From Actinomycetaceae bacterium TAE3-ERU4 (lineage in GTDB: Bacteria > Actinomycetota > Actinomycetes > Actinomycetales > Actinomycetaceae), in assembly GCA_019218365.1 (NCBI GenBank), contig JAHUUJ010000001.1, positions 434,001 to 498,000 on the forward strand: a stretch of 64,000 bases of DNA, written 5' to 3'. Below the pieces are notes generated by a model, which searched no databases, was not told the origin of the DNA, and saw nothing but the letters and a program-made list of their open reading frames with translations. Shown one piece after another: positions 9,701-18,465 of the stretch. The position numbers were made by a program, and so were the translations under genes. Every line of letters begins with the position of its first letter. The stretch's first letter is position 1.

Positions 9701-11310
9701 AAATAAGTAATGAAATCCGATGTTGGGTCAATAAAACGCGCATGTAACTCGTCAGCGGTTCCAGAAGACTCCGCCGGGCGCTCTCGAATATCCTGAATCG
9801 ATAAAGCCGCCACAATCACGCCAACTTCAGTGGCGCACCCGAGTTTTTGGCCCTCTAGCAGCATACGACCCAAGCGTGGGTCAATTGGCAAACGCACCAA
9901 AGTACGCCCAATTTTAGTCAAACTCAAACCGCGCGCAGATTCTTTCACCGCCCCAATTTCCAACAGCTGATTAACGCCCGAACGAACTGCCCGACCATCC
10001 GGATTATCTACAAACGGAAAGTCCTCAACCTTACCCAAACCGAGAGAAGACATCTGCAAAATTACCGAGGCCAGTGAAGTACGTAAGATTTCCGGCTCTG
10101 TGAATTCGGGGCGAGAATTAAAATCATCCTCGGAATAAAGACGAATTGCTACGCCCTCGGCCACGCGCCCACAACGTCCCGAACGCTGCTTTGCACTGGC
10201 CTGGGAAACCGGCTCAATTGGCAGACGCTGAACTTTAGTCTTAGGTGAAAAACGGCTAATTCTCGCCAAGCCAGGGTCTACAACGTAACGAATTCCCGGC
10301 ACTGTCAGCGAAGTTTCTGCCACGTTAGTTGCTAGCACGATTCGACGGAACTGGTGTGGTGCAAACACACGCTGTTGCGCCGAAGCCGATAGACGCGCAT
10401 ATAGGGGAAGAACCTCAACCGAGTCTGGGCGTGCTCCCTTGGGAAGCGGTTGATCAGGGTTGAGATAGCGGTTTCCCAAATGCTCACGCAAAGCCTGGTC
10501 AGCATCTCGAATATCGCGTTCTCCGGCTAAAAATACCAAAATGTCACCCGAACCGAGTTCCATCAGCTCATCGCAAGCATCCGTGATGCCCTGCATCAGG
10601 TCAGCCTCGGCCTCTACGCTAATTCCCCCGCGTTTGCGTCCCTGAGAACGACTAGATGAGGAAGTTGTTTCAGCGGGAGAATCAAAGTCGGGAACTAGGG
10701 GGCGATAACGAATTTCTACCGGGTAAGTCCGCCCAGAAACCTCGATGATTGGAGCTGGACGTGAATTAGCGTCCGAAAAATGATTCGCAAAACGTTGGGA
10801 GTCAATCGTTGCGGAAGTAATGATTACCTTTAAATCTGGGCGAAGTGGCAGTAATCGCGCGAGATAACCCAAAAGAAAATCAATATTTAAGGAACGCTCG
10901 TGAGCTTCGTCGATGATGATAGTGTCGTAACGTTTAAGTAGCGGGTCGCCTTGAATTTCCGCCAGCAAGATTCCATCGGTCATCAATTTCAGTCGAGTCT
11001 GGGCGGAAACTTGGTCGGTAAAACGAACTTGATACCCGACAGTTTCACCAAGTTTAGTTTCCAACTCGGTGGCAATTCGTTCAGCAACCGCGCGCGCGGC
11101 AATGCGGCGAGGTTGGGTGTGGCCGATTAGTCCTTTAACCCCACGCCCCAATTCCAAGCAAATCTTAGGAATCTGGGTAGTTTTCCCCGAGCCGGTTTCA
11201 CCTGCGAGAATAACCACCTGATGCTCGGCAATAGTGCGCGCAATTTCTTCCTTGCGGGCACTAACGGGTAATTCGGGCGGATAAGTTAGATTAATCCGCT
11301 GGTCGGTCAA
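6739..11310 (-). CDS. hrpA: ATP-dependent RNA helicase HrpA
   Basis: A 1523-residue DEAH-box helicase. Walker A GETGSGKT is at residues 37-44, DEAH near 134, SATID after it, and QRSGRCGRVAEG as motif VI near 385. Helicase-associated and oligonucleotide-binding regions follow, then the large C-terminal extension of the HrpA family. E. coli HrpA, which rescues collided ribosomes, is about 1300 residues; the extra length here is mainly an Ala/Ser-rich, low-complexity stretch around residues 970-1190. The start is TTG at 11310, supported by GGAG at 11318-11321; it overlaps the upstream hydrolase by 20 nt, so translation is probably coupled. Confidence 0.93.
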   Translation of the reverse strand: MTDQRINLTYPPELPVSARKEEIARTIAEHQVVILAGETGSGKTTQIPKICLELGRGVKGLIGHTQPRRIAARAVAERIATELETKLGETVGYQVRFTDQVSAQTRLKLMTDGILLAEIQGDPLLKRYDTIIIDEAHERSLNIDFLLGYLARLLPLRPDLKVIITSATIDSQRFANHFSDANSRPAPIIEVSGRTYPVEIRYRPLVPDFDSPAETTSSSSRSQGRKRGGISVEAEADLMQGITDACDELMELGSGDILVFLAGERDIRDADQALREHLGNRYLNPDQPLPKGARPDSVEVLPLYARLSASAQQRVFAPHQFRRIVLATNVAETSLTVPGIRYVVDPGLARISRFSPKTKVQRLPIEPVSQASAKQRSGRCGRVAEGVAIRLYSEDDFNSRPEFTEPEILRTSLASVILQMSSLGLGKVEDFPFVDNPDGRAVRSGVNQLLEIGAVKESARGLSLTKIGRTLVRLPIDPRLGRMLLEGQKLGCATEVGVIVAALSIQDIRERPAESSGTADELHARFIDPTSDFITYLNLWRYVRTLGRDLSGSAFRRTVRAEFLHYLRIREWQDIYSQLRKLAKPLGISLGSLDLPSGSQISQCAAEGGLDNSVARACVALTASASTTDSDEIHKALLVGLLSSLGTWSEMSKDYEGARGVHFTIWPGSGLHKSRSDWVMAAELVETSRLFARTVARVKVSWIEPAAKHLLRRVYSEPFWSRRHGAAMVKEKVLLYGMTLIADRVVPLTRLGASYRLGDVTAAELAREMFIRHALVEGDWRTFHKFSKRNEAALAEAREFEERTRTPGLLVSEEERFTFFEERVPVEVTSGAAFDNWWKSQRIKDPHLLDFTREFLLPQGTEDAGFPDVWPQGNFRLPISYQFRPGRAADGITIRVPLEVLAQVRAAGFEWLVPGLLEELIAQTIRGFSKPLRRQLVPAPQFAARLRPLLEPFSPFAEGDCADFSSVGNEADTAGTPAVAPEVSSSFAQDTPEVVEPDPLAASLARLQGLANVRVSKKGRVSQKSLSADRGDAADCSVAKGAVVPSSARKSNEVKVSFPAQLSFRQAFARAVNQLAQVEVPADDWELSRSKLPDYLLPRFQVVASDGRVLATGPDLTVLQKQLASQGAQAVRSAVQGAVATALVEAQQRAGKSLNVPISSDAPQKTASSSASASSVGEKVSGKREMSGFDFAGASLVNLSQWPVLGSADDVLPDSVQSQAASGFEVRGFPGLSLVDASGAPLAEDSSAGSYPTVSLLVSPSAALRDARQERAVTALVLHRVRLSDSRITSRWNTSQTLSLAASSYSSTFDLVADLQWCAASDCARRLAPMAIGRPASLGALRSRSEFDQLVDLVRPQFEDAVYAAARSAAAALREYGLLDKKIRSLRALSLAGVASEVRAHAAALVRPSFVQLTGLTHLSHLSRYLQADSLRLDGALSDLARDNRFAWELSVAEDELSAVRELVNTLPEDARWLQARVLLQRLNWLLEEYRVSLFAQSLGTAQKVSLPRIRSLASEIRKLVEG

Positions 11311-12088
11311 ATTTTTTCTCCACCTTAGGGCTTACGTGTATCAAAGCCCATTTTACTGAAAGTTCAATCAAACGGTCTGTCTGAGAAGGGTCGTTAAAGT
11401 GGCAATAGTGCTCAACTTGAATACGCGATCCGTCTGGAAGAACCGCAAAATGTTCCTGCGCGGGGGCGACAATATCAACTTCAATGTCGTCGGCATCAAA
11501 AATGATAAGGACTGGATGTTCGAGGTCGGAGAGTAATTCCGCACTGTTGTTTAAAGATAGATCCCGGAGTGTTTCGCGGGTAATTACGAACCAATCGCGT
11601 GCGTCATTGGAATCATCAGGGATCCTAGTTGCGCCGTGGGTTTCCAATTCATCAAGCTGTTCTGGGGAAAAAATCTCGGACCAGTCAAAAATCATCGGCC
11701 CGGTTACCGGGCTGGTTAAGACCATGCTTTTTGCCTGTGTGGGACGCGCTTTTAAAGCGGTGGAAGCGCCGAAGCTGTGCGCGTGGATGATCTGGTTAGC
11801 ATAACCGCGCTCGGCAAGCCAAGAACAAACTGACCGGAGGTCTTCGACCTGGTGGGCGGAGGTGACGGCATCGTCGTCAGATTCGCCGCACCCGGAAAAG
11901 TCAAAGCGCATGGTGGAATATCCGGCAGCACGATAAGCGGCGGCTAATTTATCGAAGCGACCCGCTGAGTGACGGTCGCCGAGGAAGGAGTGTGCGAATA
12001 CTACGACCGCCCCACGAGCGTCTACCGGCTCTGTGAGGGTAGCGGAGAGAACTACTCCGCGCGGGGTCGTCACCTTGACTTCAGTCAC
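11291..12088 (-). CDS. Alpha/beta hydrolase
   Basis: 265 residues with the alpha/beta-hydrolase core. VVVFAHSFLGDRHSAGRF supplies the oxyanion region, the nucleophile elbow is AHSFGAS (Ala in place of the usual first Gly), the acid is probably in FDADDIEVD, and the His in EHYCHFND. It resembles the serine aminopeptidase S33/dienelactone hydrolase-like group; the substrate is unknown. Start GTG at 12088 with no strong ribosome binding site. It overlaps hrpA by 20 nt, so the two are co-transcribed, though no functional link is evident. Confidence 0.8.
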   Translation of the reverse strand: MTEVKVTTPRGVVLSATLTEPVDARGAVVVFAHSFLGDRHSAGRFDKLAAAYRAAGYSTMRFDFSGCGESDDDAVTSAHQVEDLRSVCSWLAERGYANQIIHAHSFGASTALKARPTQAKSMVLTSPVTGPMIFDWSEIFSPEQLDELETHGATRIPDDSNDARDWFVITRETLRDLSLNNSAELLSDLEHPVLIIFDADDIEVDIVAPAQEHFAVLPDGSRIQVEHYCHFNDPSQTDRLIELSVKWALIHVSPKVEKKFDRPAD

Positions 12089-12192
12089 GGTCTAAGGGTA
12101 GAGACAAAGTTGTCACAACGCGAGAAAAGTGGGGGTTATTTGGCCGCCCGCGAAGTAAAAGCTGGTGAAAACGGATGTCATTGAATCAAATC

Positions 12193-12244
12193 TTGACTTT
12201 CCGTAAACAAGTTTGTATTGTTTGTATCAATAATCTAATACAAA
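12193..12244 (+). promoter_or_regulatory. Promoter with palindromic operator for the membrane protein/GntR operon
   Basis: TTGACT (12193-12198), 17 bp, then TATTGT (12216-12221) form a promoter. TTTGTAT at 12212-12218 and 12221-12227 is a direct repeat, and ATACAAA at 12238-12244 is its inverse. The symmetry overlaps the -10 and likely start site, as expected for autorepression by the YtrA-type GntR protein encoded second in the operon. The link to that regulator is inferred. Confidence 0.55.
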
Positions 12245-12277
12245 GTTGTTGTGGGTTAGATTGTCGAAGGAGCAAAA

Positions 12278-13366
12278 ATGGACCAGATTATAAAAACGAT
12301 ATTCCAGACTCTAGTTGCGTTGGGATTTACTACCCCGATTCTCATTTTCTTAGTATGGTTCATGTATCGTCGCTTCCGCCTTGGGCAAATGCCTCCGAAT
12401 CACGAGGTTCGCGCCGCCACTTCAACCTGTTTTGCATTCTTCTTCATTAGCTGTGGTTTTGGTCTGTCCTATCTCTTCATAGACATGAGTGCTGACCTTA
12501 AAACTATGGAAGTTCACAGCGAAGCCCACTGGATTCCCCTTGGCGGGATTCCTCTTGGAATCTGTATCTACCTGCTGGCTGAGCGACTAATGTTCGAAAC
12601 CGTATACCGAAACTATGATGAATCTATAAAACGTCAAGCCAACCTAAAAGTAGTACCGACTCTGTCCATTCTTGGCCCCCTAAGTAAGACGATACTGCTA
12701 ATTAGCTGCCTCTCTACCGCCGCGTGCGTTAGTGTCGTTGCCATATTGATTAAACAGCGTTCCGAGACGGTATTTCCCCTAGTTGGAATGGGGTTAGCCT
12801 TAGGTTCGTTACTTATTGGGGCCGGTCTTTTCGGGTGGGTGCTACATAAAATTACTCACCGGCAGCCCTACCTAATCCTTACCGCAGAAGGTGACAAAGC
12901 CATGCGTAACCTTTCAGCTACACGCGCGGCGATGATTGTCACCCTCGCTTTAGCCTTAGAAAATGTCTTTGTTCTTTCTGCCGCATCCGTTGCTGGCATA
13001 AGCGACAATGGTGCTATTTTCCGCCTGCTGGCTTGGGGAGCGCTCCTTTTTGGGGTTGTTGCCACGCTTCTTATTTTTGTCGAGGCACGTCGCGCTGGCG
13101 GGGGACGTATTAGCCCGCGTCTTTGCGATATTGCTCCGGAACAGGAAGGGGTAAAAGGGGCCGCTCAGTCCTCGGAACGTTCAGTATTTTCCATTTTTAT
13201 GCGAAGCGAGATGGCAGGTCCGGCAGCTGGGTTCGACTATGCTTCAGACCCTCTGAATCACCCCGACTTTGACGATATCGAAAGGCCGCGTGCGAAACAG
13301 CAGAAAACACAGGTTAAAGAGCGGGAAAACAAGGGCGAGGAAGCCGAGAAGCAAGAGGAAAAATAA
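12278..13366 (+). CDS. Multipass membrane protein of unknown function
   Basis: 362 residues with about seven hydrophobic segments: near 10-28, 46-68, 85-102, 130-155, 162-190, 214-236 and 248-266. The charged tail is rich in E, K and Q and likely cytoplasmic. AAGGAG lies 5 nt before the ATG at 12278. I do not recognise the family. The stop is followed after one base by the GntR gene, so the pair forms an operon in which a YtrA-type regulator controls a membrane protein, a common arrangement for small-molecule exporters and antibiotic-responsive systems; no ATPase gene is present here, unlike classic YtrA operons. Confidence 0.7.
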   Translation: MDQIIKTIFQTLVALGFTTPILIFLVWFMYRRFRLGQMPPNHEVRAATSTCFAFFFISCGFGLSYLFIDMSADLKTMEVHSEAHWIPLGGIPLGICIYLLAERLMFETVYRNYDESIKRQANLKVVPTLSILGPLSKTILLISCLSTAACVSVVAILIKQRSETVFPLVGMGLALGSLLIGAGLFGWVLHKITHRQPYLILTAEGDKAMRNLSATRAAMIVTLALALENVFVLSAASVAGISDNGAIFRLLAWGALLFGVVATLLIFVEARRAGGGRISPRLCDIAPEQEGVKGAAQSSERSVFSIFMRSEMAGPAAGFDYASDPLNHPDFDDIERPRAKQQKTQVKERENKGEEAEKQEEK

Positions 13367-13367
13367 A

Positions 13368-13898
13368 ATGGACGTGGTCATAGAAATAAACTTTGTTTCC
13401 GCCGTTCCTCCCTACGACCAGATACGAAAACAAATTGCAACGGCCATTCGTGATGGAAAACTTCAGGCTCGTACCAAGTTACCCACCGTGCGTTCCCTCG
13501 CCGGAAAACTGGAAATTGCCAATGGAACCGTAGCTCGCGCTTACCGTGATTTAGAAGCAGCAGGCTACATTGTGACCAATGGGCGACGCGGGACTTTTGT
13601 TACCGAAGAAGTTCCCTTACCGGCACCCTGGGAAGTAGAAAATGGGGAGGAAAAAACTTCCCACCGGTCTTTTTCTGCTTCCCAGGAAGGGGAAAGTAAA
13701 GCGCAAGAAAGTGTGGGGTTTGCCGAAAATCTGAAAGAAGCGAGAAAATCTGGCGAAGGCTCCAATATGCCAGATTTGCCGAATCACTTGCTTTTACAGC
13801 TAGAGGCCCTCACCGCCTCGGCTCGTGCGGCCGGTGTTTCCCTCGAATCTCTTGCGGCTTTTTTTAGCGCCTCGCCGAACGGAAAAAAAGCGCAATAA
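13368..13898 (+). CDS. GntR-family transcriptional regulator, YtrA-like
   Basis: 176 residues from the ATG at 13368, preceded by AGAGGA. The N-terminal 75 residues are a GntR winged helix: PPYDQIRKQIATAIRDGKL, LPTVRSLAGKLEIANGTVARAYRDLEAAGYI, then GRRGTFV. The rest is short and low in structure, lacking the large FadR or MocR effector domains, as in the YtrA subfamily, which usually represses its own operon. The palindrome around 12212-12244 is a likely target. A longer in-frame reading from 13269 overlaps the upstream gene and is not needed. Confidence 0.85.
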   Translation: MDVVIEINFVSAVPPYDQIRKQIATAIRDGKLQARTKLPTVRSLAGKLEIANGTVARAYRDLEAAGYIVTNGRRGTFVTEEVPLPAPWEVENGEEKTSHRSFSASQEGESKAQESVGFAENLKEARKSGEGSNMPDLPNHLLLQLEALTASARAAGVSLESLAAFFSASPNGKKAQ

Positions 13899-13907
13899 TA
13901 TTCTTAG

Positions 13908-14945
<1,038 letters not shown>

Positions 14946-14961
14946 TTTTTAATAAAGAATT

Positions 14962-14997
14962 GTGGCTCGTACAGTCAAGTACGAGCCACTTTCTTTT
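14962..14997 (+). terminator. Terminator after nrdF
   Basis: GTGGCTCGTAC (14962-14972) and GTACGAGCCAC (14979-14989) form an 11-bp perfect stem with loop AGTCAA, followed by TTTCTTTT. Confidence 0.9.
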
Positions 14998-15019
14998 GCC
15001 TATTTGGAACCCTCTGGGG

Positions 15020-15628
15020 TTAGAGCCACCCGGCCTCGTTCGCGATGATTGCGGCTTCAACACGGTTGTTTGTCCCGGTTTTAGTGATGGCCGAGGAAAT
15101 GTGGTTTCGTACCGTGCCGGCAGAAAGGTGGAGAGTGGCGGCAATTACGTCGATGGATTCCCCGCGCAGGCTTTCTTTAAGAACTTGGGTTTCGCGCTGG
15201 CTTAGGGGGTTTGATCCTAGTCTGACCGATTCAACCGCGAGGGTGGGGTCGATTACGGTTTGTCCTTCGTGGATTCGCCGCACGGCGATAGCCAGTTCTG
15301 TAGCCGGGGTGTCTTTGACGAGGAATCCCCGGGCACCTGATTCCATTGCCCGTTGGAGGTATCCGGGACGACCGAAAGTTGTGACGATGGCGGCTTTAGT
15401 GGCGGGTGCTTGCTCGGCTAAGAGCGCGGCAACTTCAATTCCGTTTAGGCCGGGCATTTCAATGTCGAGGAGGCACACGTCGGGTTGGTGTTCACGTACC
15501 GCTGCGAGTACGTGGTCACCGCGTGTTACTTTGGCGACTACGCTCAGGTCTGGTTCTAGTTCTAAGAGCGCGGCAAGCGCGCCGAGAACTAGTGCTTGGT
15601 CATCTGCCAGCAGGACTTTTATATTCAC
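15020..15628 (-). CDS. Response regulator, NarL/LuxR type (DesR-like)
   Basis: 202 residues. The receiver domain has acidic D9/D10, phospho-acceptor D55 in CLLDIEMPG, T84 and K105 (FLVKD). The C-terminal LuxR helix-turn-helix runs from LSQRETQVLKESLRGESIDVIAATLHLSAGTVRNHIS. Start GTG at 15628, 4 bp after the kinase stop and with AAGGA upstream. With the kinase and the two ABC genes it makes a four-gene unit of the DesKR type, in which the regulator typically controls the linked exporter. Confidence 0.9.
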   Translation of the reverse strand: MNIKVLLADDQALVLGALAALLELEPDLSVVAKVTRGDHVLAAVREHQPDVCLLDIEMPGLNGIEVAALLAEQAPATKAAIVTTFGRPGYLQRAMESGARGFLVKDTPATELAIAVRRIHEGQTVIDPTLAVESVRLGSNPLSQRETQVLKESLRGESIDVIAATLHLSAGTVRNHISSAITKTGTNNRVEAAIIANEAGWL

Positions 15629-15631
15629 CGG

Positions 15632-16786
15632 TTAGACTTCCTTTAAGGTGGGCCAGGTTACTTCTAAAGATAGTCCTTTAGAGGATTCGTTTGCCAGATG
15701 AAGATTGGCGTTGATGGCGGCGGCGCGAGCGGCTATCCCGATTAGTCCATTTCCCGTTTTAGAAGTGCTGAGCAAATGGTCATTGAACAAATCTTGGGAA
15801 GAATCAAGATTCGGTATTCCGATACCGTCGTCAATAATTTTTAGCGAGTCTCTACAGAAGATAATTTTTACATTTTTCGCGTGTGCGTGGCGCAAAATAT
15901 TGGTGGTGGACTCTTTAATTGTCCAGGCGGCTACGGGTTCGGAAGCTTGGGGAATATCCATGTAGCTACCTATGATTTTTATTTTAATTCCAGCAGTTTC
16001 GAGGACACTGATACTTTTCTTGAGCGTTTCGGCAAGTGAGGGGGCTTTGAGCTCGGTGACGGTTTGACGTACCTGAGTTAGTCCTTGACGGGCGAGGGTC
16101 TGGATTTCCTTAGCTTCTTTACTTAGCTGTGGATTATTAGAAAGACGTTCAAGAAGCTGGGCTTTGAGGGAAATTACGGTAAGGGAATGCCCCAGAAGGT
16201 CGTGAATATCGCGGGCAATTCGCTGACGTTCCTCGTTAATGGCAATCCGGTGAGCGTTTTCCGTAGAGATACGTGAAAGGGATTCTGCGATATGCATGAG
16301 CATAATCAGAGCGGACATTACCATCGGCCAGCTAAGAGCCACGAGTAATGAAATGCTCCAGTATTTGTGAAGCGCTAATCCGGCTAAAAGGAAGTTAGTG
16401 CCAAGAAAAAATATCCCAGTTTTAATGTTTTGTGTGTGAATGAATACGGCATAGGGATAAATTAAGATTTGTAGGTAATCATAGCTCTGTGCAACCACAG
16501 AGATGGTTAATGCAAAAACGATAAGAAGTATGGTGGCAACCCAGGAAAGAGCGGCGGAGTTTTTGGGGCGGTAAGGGTTTTGTTTATTTAGCCGGTAAGA
16601 AGCTAGGGGAAAAATTATCGCCACCAGAGCCAAAAGCACCAAAATCGTTGTTAGCCGCCAGGGGACGGTCACATATTTTAGGGCGAAGTACAGCGGGAAT
16701 ACTAGGAAAACAACCCAGATGGTAGAAAAAATCATGCCAGAGACTCGGTTGTAATCTTTGGGAGATTTCACTTTTGCTGTTTGCAT
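15632..16786 (-). CDS. Sensor histidine kinase, HisKA_3 type (DesK-like)
   Basis: 384 residues with five or six membrane helices in the first 170 residues and almost no extracellular loop, suggesting it senses the membrane or the linked transporter. The phospho-acceptor is H195 in RIARDIHDLLGHSL. The ATP-binding domain has an N-box (ESTTNILRHAHAKNV), DDGIGIP and GNGLIGIAARA. This is the DesK/LiaS-type architecture that partners NarL-type regulators. Start ATG at 16786. Confidence 0.9.
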   Translation of the reverse strand: MQTAKVKSPKDYNRVSGMIFSTIWVVFLVFPLYFALKYVTVPWRLTTILVLLALVAIIFPLASYRLNKQNPYRPKNSAALSWVATILLIVFALTISVVAQSYDYLQILIYPYAVFIHTQNIKTGIFFLGTNFLLAGLALHKYWSISLLVALSWPMVMSALIMLMHIAESLSRISTENAHRIAINEERQRIARDIHDLLGHSLTVISLKAQLLERLSNNPQLSKEAKEIQTLARQGLTQVRQTVTELKAPSLAETLKKSISVLETAGIKIKIIGSYMDIPQASEPVAAWTIKESTTNILRHAHAKNVKIIFCRDSLKIIDDGIGIPNLDSSQDLFNDHLLSTSKTGNGLIGIAARAAAINANLHLANESSKGLSLEVTWPTLKEV

Positions 16787-16825
16787 TCCCGTGTACCTTT
16801 CTTTCGCTCAACTTTACTAGGTAAT

Positions 16826-17572
16826 TTAGTCGCGTGATTTGGTAAACCGTGTGGCCCACCAACTTACCCCAATTAGGAGCGCTGCCCAGAAAACAAAATT
16901 ACCTGTGCACCAGGCAAAGCTAAGAGATTGCCCGCTAGTTCCGTGTCCGTCGGTAATTTGCCAGGTGGTCAGTGATTTAGCTCCGAAGAATGGCATGTAC
17001 TGAGCGAGGGTGTACATTTTCCCCTGCGCCGGGTTAAACATGTCAGACATGAAGGAAATTAGTACTGTAGTTCCGCTGGCTATTCCCAATGCGGTACTGC
17101 CGCCAATGAGGGAACCAATTGTTTGTCCGAGGGTACCAAAAACCCCGGAAAGGACGATGCAAAGAACATAGCTAGAAACCCACATTTTAAGCGGCATTGC
17201 GGCAAAGGTAAAGGCCCCAAAGAGATAAATTAGGGTAATTGGGACGATAGTGGACGCGTAGGTAATTATGAGGCGGAAGAAACTAAAACCTGAGGGGCTT
17301 AGGGGTGTTAACGAAAGGGTGCGTCCCCACCCGGTGGCTCGAAAAACCCCGGTTTCGGCACCTACGGAAGCGGCCGCCAAAACAGCTGAGTAGAAAGCCA
17401 TCTGCACCATCATTAACGCGGAAATGTTAGCTCCCGTGGGAAGGACTATTTTTGCCTCGGGAATGAAAGCTCCCAAAGAGGCATAAATGCCAATTGGCAT
17501 AATAATCATGAAGAAAATGAAAGAGGGCTGACGAATAACCCGCTTTAGCTCAATAAAAATAGCGTGTTTCAT
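16826..17572 (-). CDS. ABC-2 type transporter permease
   Basis: 248 residues with six predicted membrane helices (about 19-35, 53-75, 98-125, 130-155, 161-185 and 222-243), the fold of ABC-2 exporter permeases. GGAG lies 6 nt before the ATG. It is 9 bp downstream of the ATPase gene, and the two form one exporter, regulated by the DesKR-like pair that follows. Such exporters often move antibiotics, peptides or lipids; the cargo is unknown. Confidence 0.85.
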   Translation of the reverse strand: MKHAIFIELKRVIRQPSFIFFMIIMPIGIYASLGAFIPEAKIVLPTGANISALMMVQMAFYSAVLAAASVGAETGVFRATGWGRTLSLTPLSPSGFSFFRLIITYASTIVPITLIYLFGAFTFAAMPLKMWVSSYVLCIVLSGVFGTLGQTIGSLIGGSTALGIASGTTVLISFMSDMFNPAQGKMYTLAQYMPFFGAKSLTTWQITDGHGTSGQSLSFAWCTGNFVFWAALLIGVSWWATRFTKSRD

Positions 17573-17581
17573 TAGATTCTC

Positions 17582-18328
17582 CTAGCGGGTTAAAGCCTGT
17601 AAGTGGCGGGCACGGTCAGTGACGGCAAAGAATGCATCTTCCAAAGTGTTGGCTTTTTCCGCCTCCTTGATAGCTGCGCCACTTCCCTCGATAAGTACTT
17701 TTCCGGCGTGCATAATCATTAGTTTTTCGCCATATCGTTCGGCTTCTGTCATGTAGTGAGTGGCGAAAATGAGTGTGGTGCCAGCAGAAACTGAATCGGT
17801 TACCAAAGCCCAAAACTCGCGCATTGCGTGCGGGTCCATTCCGGCGGTAGGTTCATCTAAAACCAGTACGCGCGAATTGGGGATGAGAGCCATCGCGAGG
17901 CGTAAACGCTGGATTTCTCCGCCCGAGCAGTGCGCTATCCGCTTGCGCAAAAGGGGACGTAGATTGGTTTTTTCGATGATGTCTTCCATCTGGTTGCGCT
18001 TATCGTAAAGGGAACTGATGACCTCGAAAGTTTCCGCAACAGTCATGTCGGGAAGAAGGCCCCCGCTTTGTAGCAGCGCGGAAACCTGCCCCGAACGCAT
18101 GGCCGAAACAGAATCCGTACCCAATACCGTAATTTCGCCCGAGGTTGGTTTAGTCAGTCCCAAAATCATCTCCAAGAGAGTCGATTTACCGGCTCCGTTA
18201 GATCCGAGGATTCCCAGGGATTGACCTTGGGGCACTTCTAGATTCAAGTGGTCAACCGCGACCAGCGGCCCGGCTTTCGTCTTAAACTTTTTCGTTAAAT
18301 CACGAGTTTTAATAATTATTTCTTCCAT
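17582..18328 (-). CDS. ABC transporter ATP-binding protein
   Basis: 248 residues of the drug-export (DrrA/CcmA-like) family. Walker A GSNGAGKST is near residue 40, the Q-loop is LLQSGGLLPDMT, Walker B is VLVLDEPTAGMDPHA, and the H-loop is FATHYM. The signature reads CSGGEIQRLRLA, with Cys replacing the usual Leu. It partners with the ABC-2 permease directly downstream and leads the four-gene unit. Confidence 0.9.
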   Translation of the reverse strand: MEEIIIKTRDLTKKFKTKAGPLVAVDHLNLEVPQGQSLGILGSNGAGKSTLLEMILGLTKPTSGEITVLGTDSVSAMRSGQVSALLQSGGLLPDMTVAETFEVISSLYDKRNQMEDIIEKTNLRPLLRKRIAHCSGGEIQRLRLAMALIPNSRVLVLDEPTAGMDPHAMREFWALVTDSVSAGTTLIFATHYMTEAERYGEKLMIMHAGKVLIEGSGAAIKEAEKANTLEDAFFAVTDRARHLQALTR

Positions 18329-18390
18329 ACTCCAAGCATGTGGGAGTAGGGTGGGAAACAGAATGGGAAAGTGTAAGTAAATTAGCGTGA

Positions 18391-18438
18391 AAAAACGGGC
18401 ACACTAACCATTACATTTGTAATGCTTAGCGTACCCGT
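18391..18438 (-). terminator. Terminator after pgm
   Basis: On the minus strand an imperfect 18-bp hairpin (GGGTACGCTAAGCATTAC pairing with its near-inverse, one mismatch and two wobbles, loop AAAT) is followed by GTTTTTT. It lies between pgm and the ABC-exporter operon. Confidence 0.85.
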
Positions 18439-18465
18439 CTTTAGCGAGAAAGCTTTCAGGGAAGA

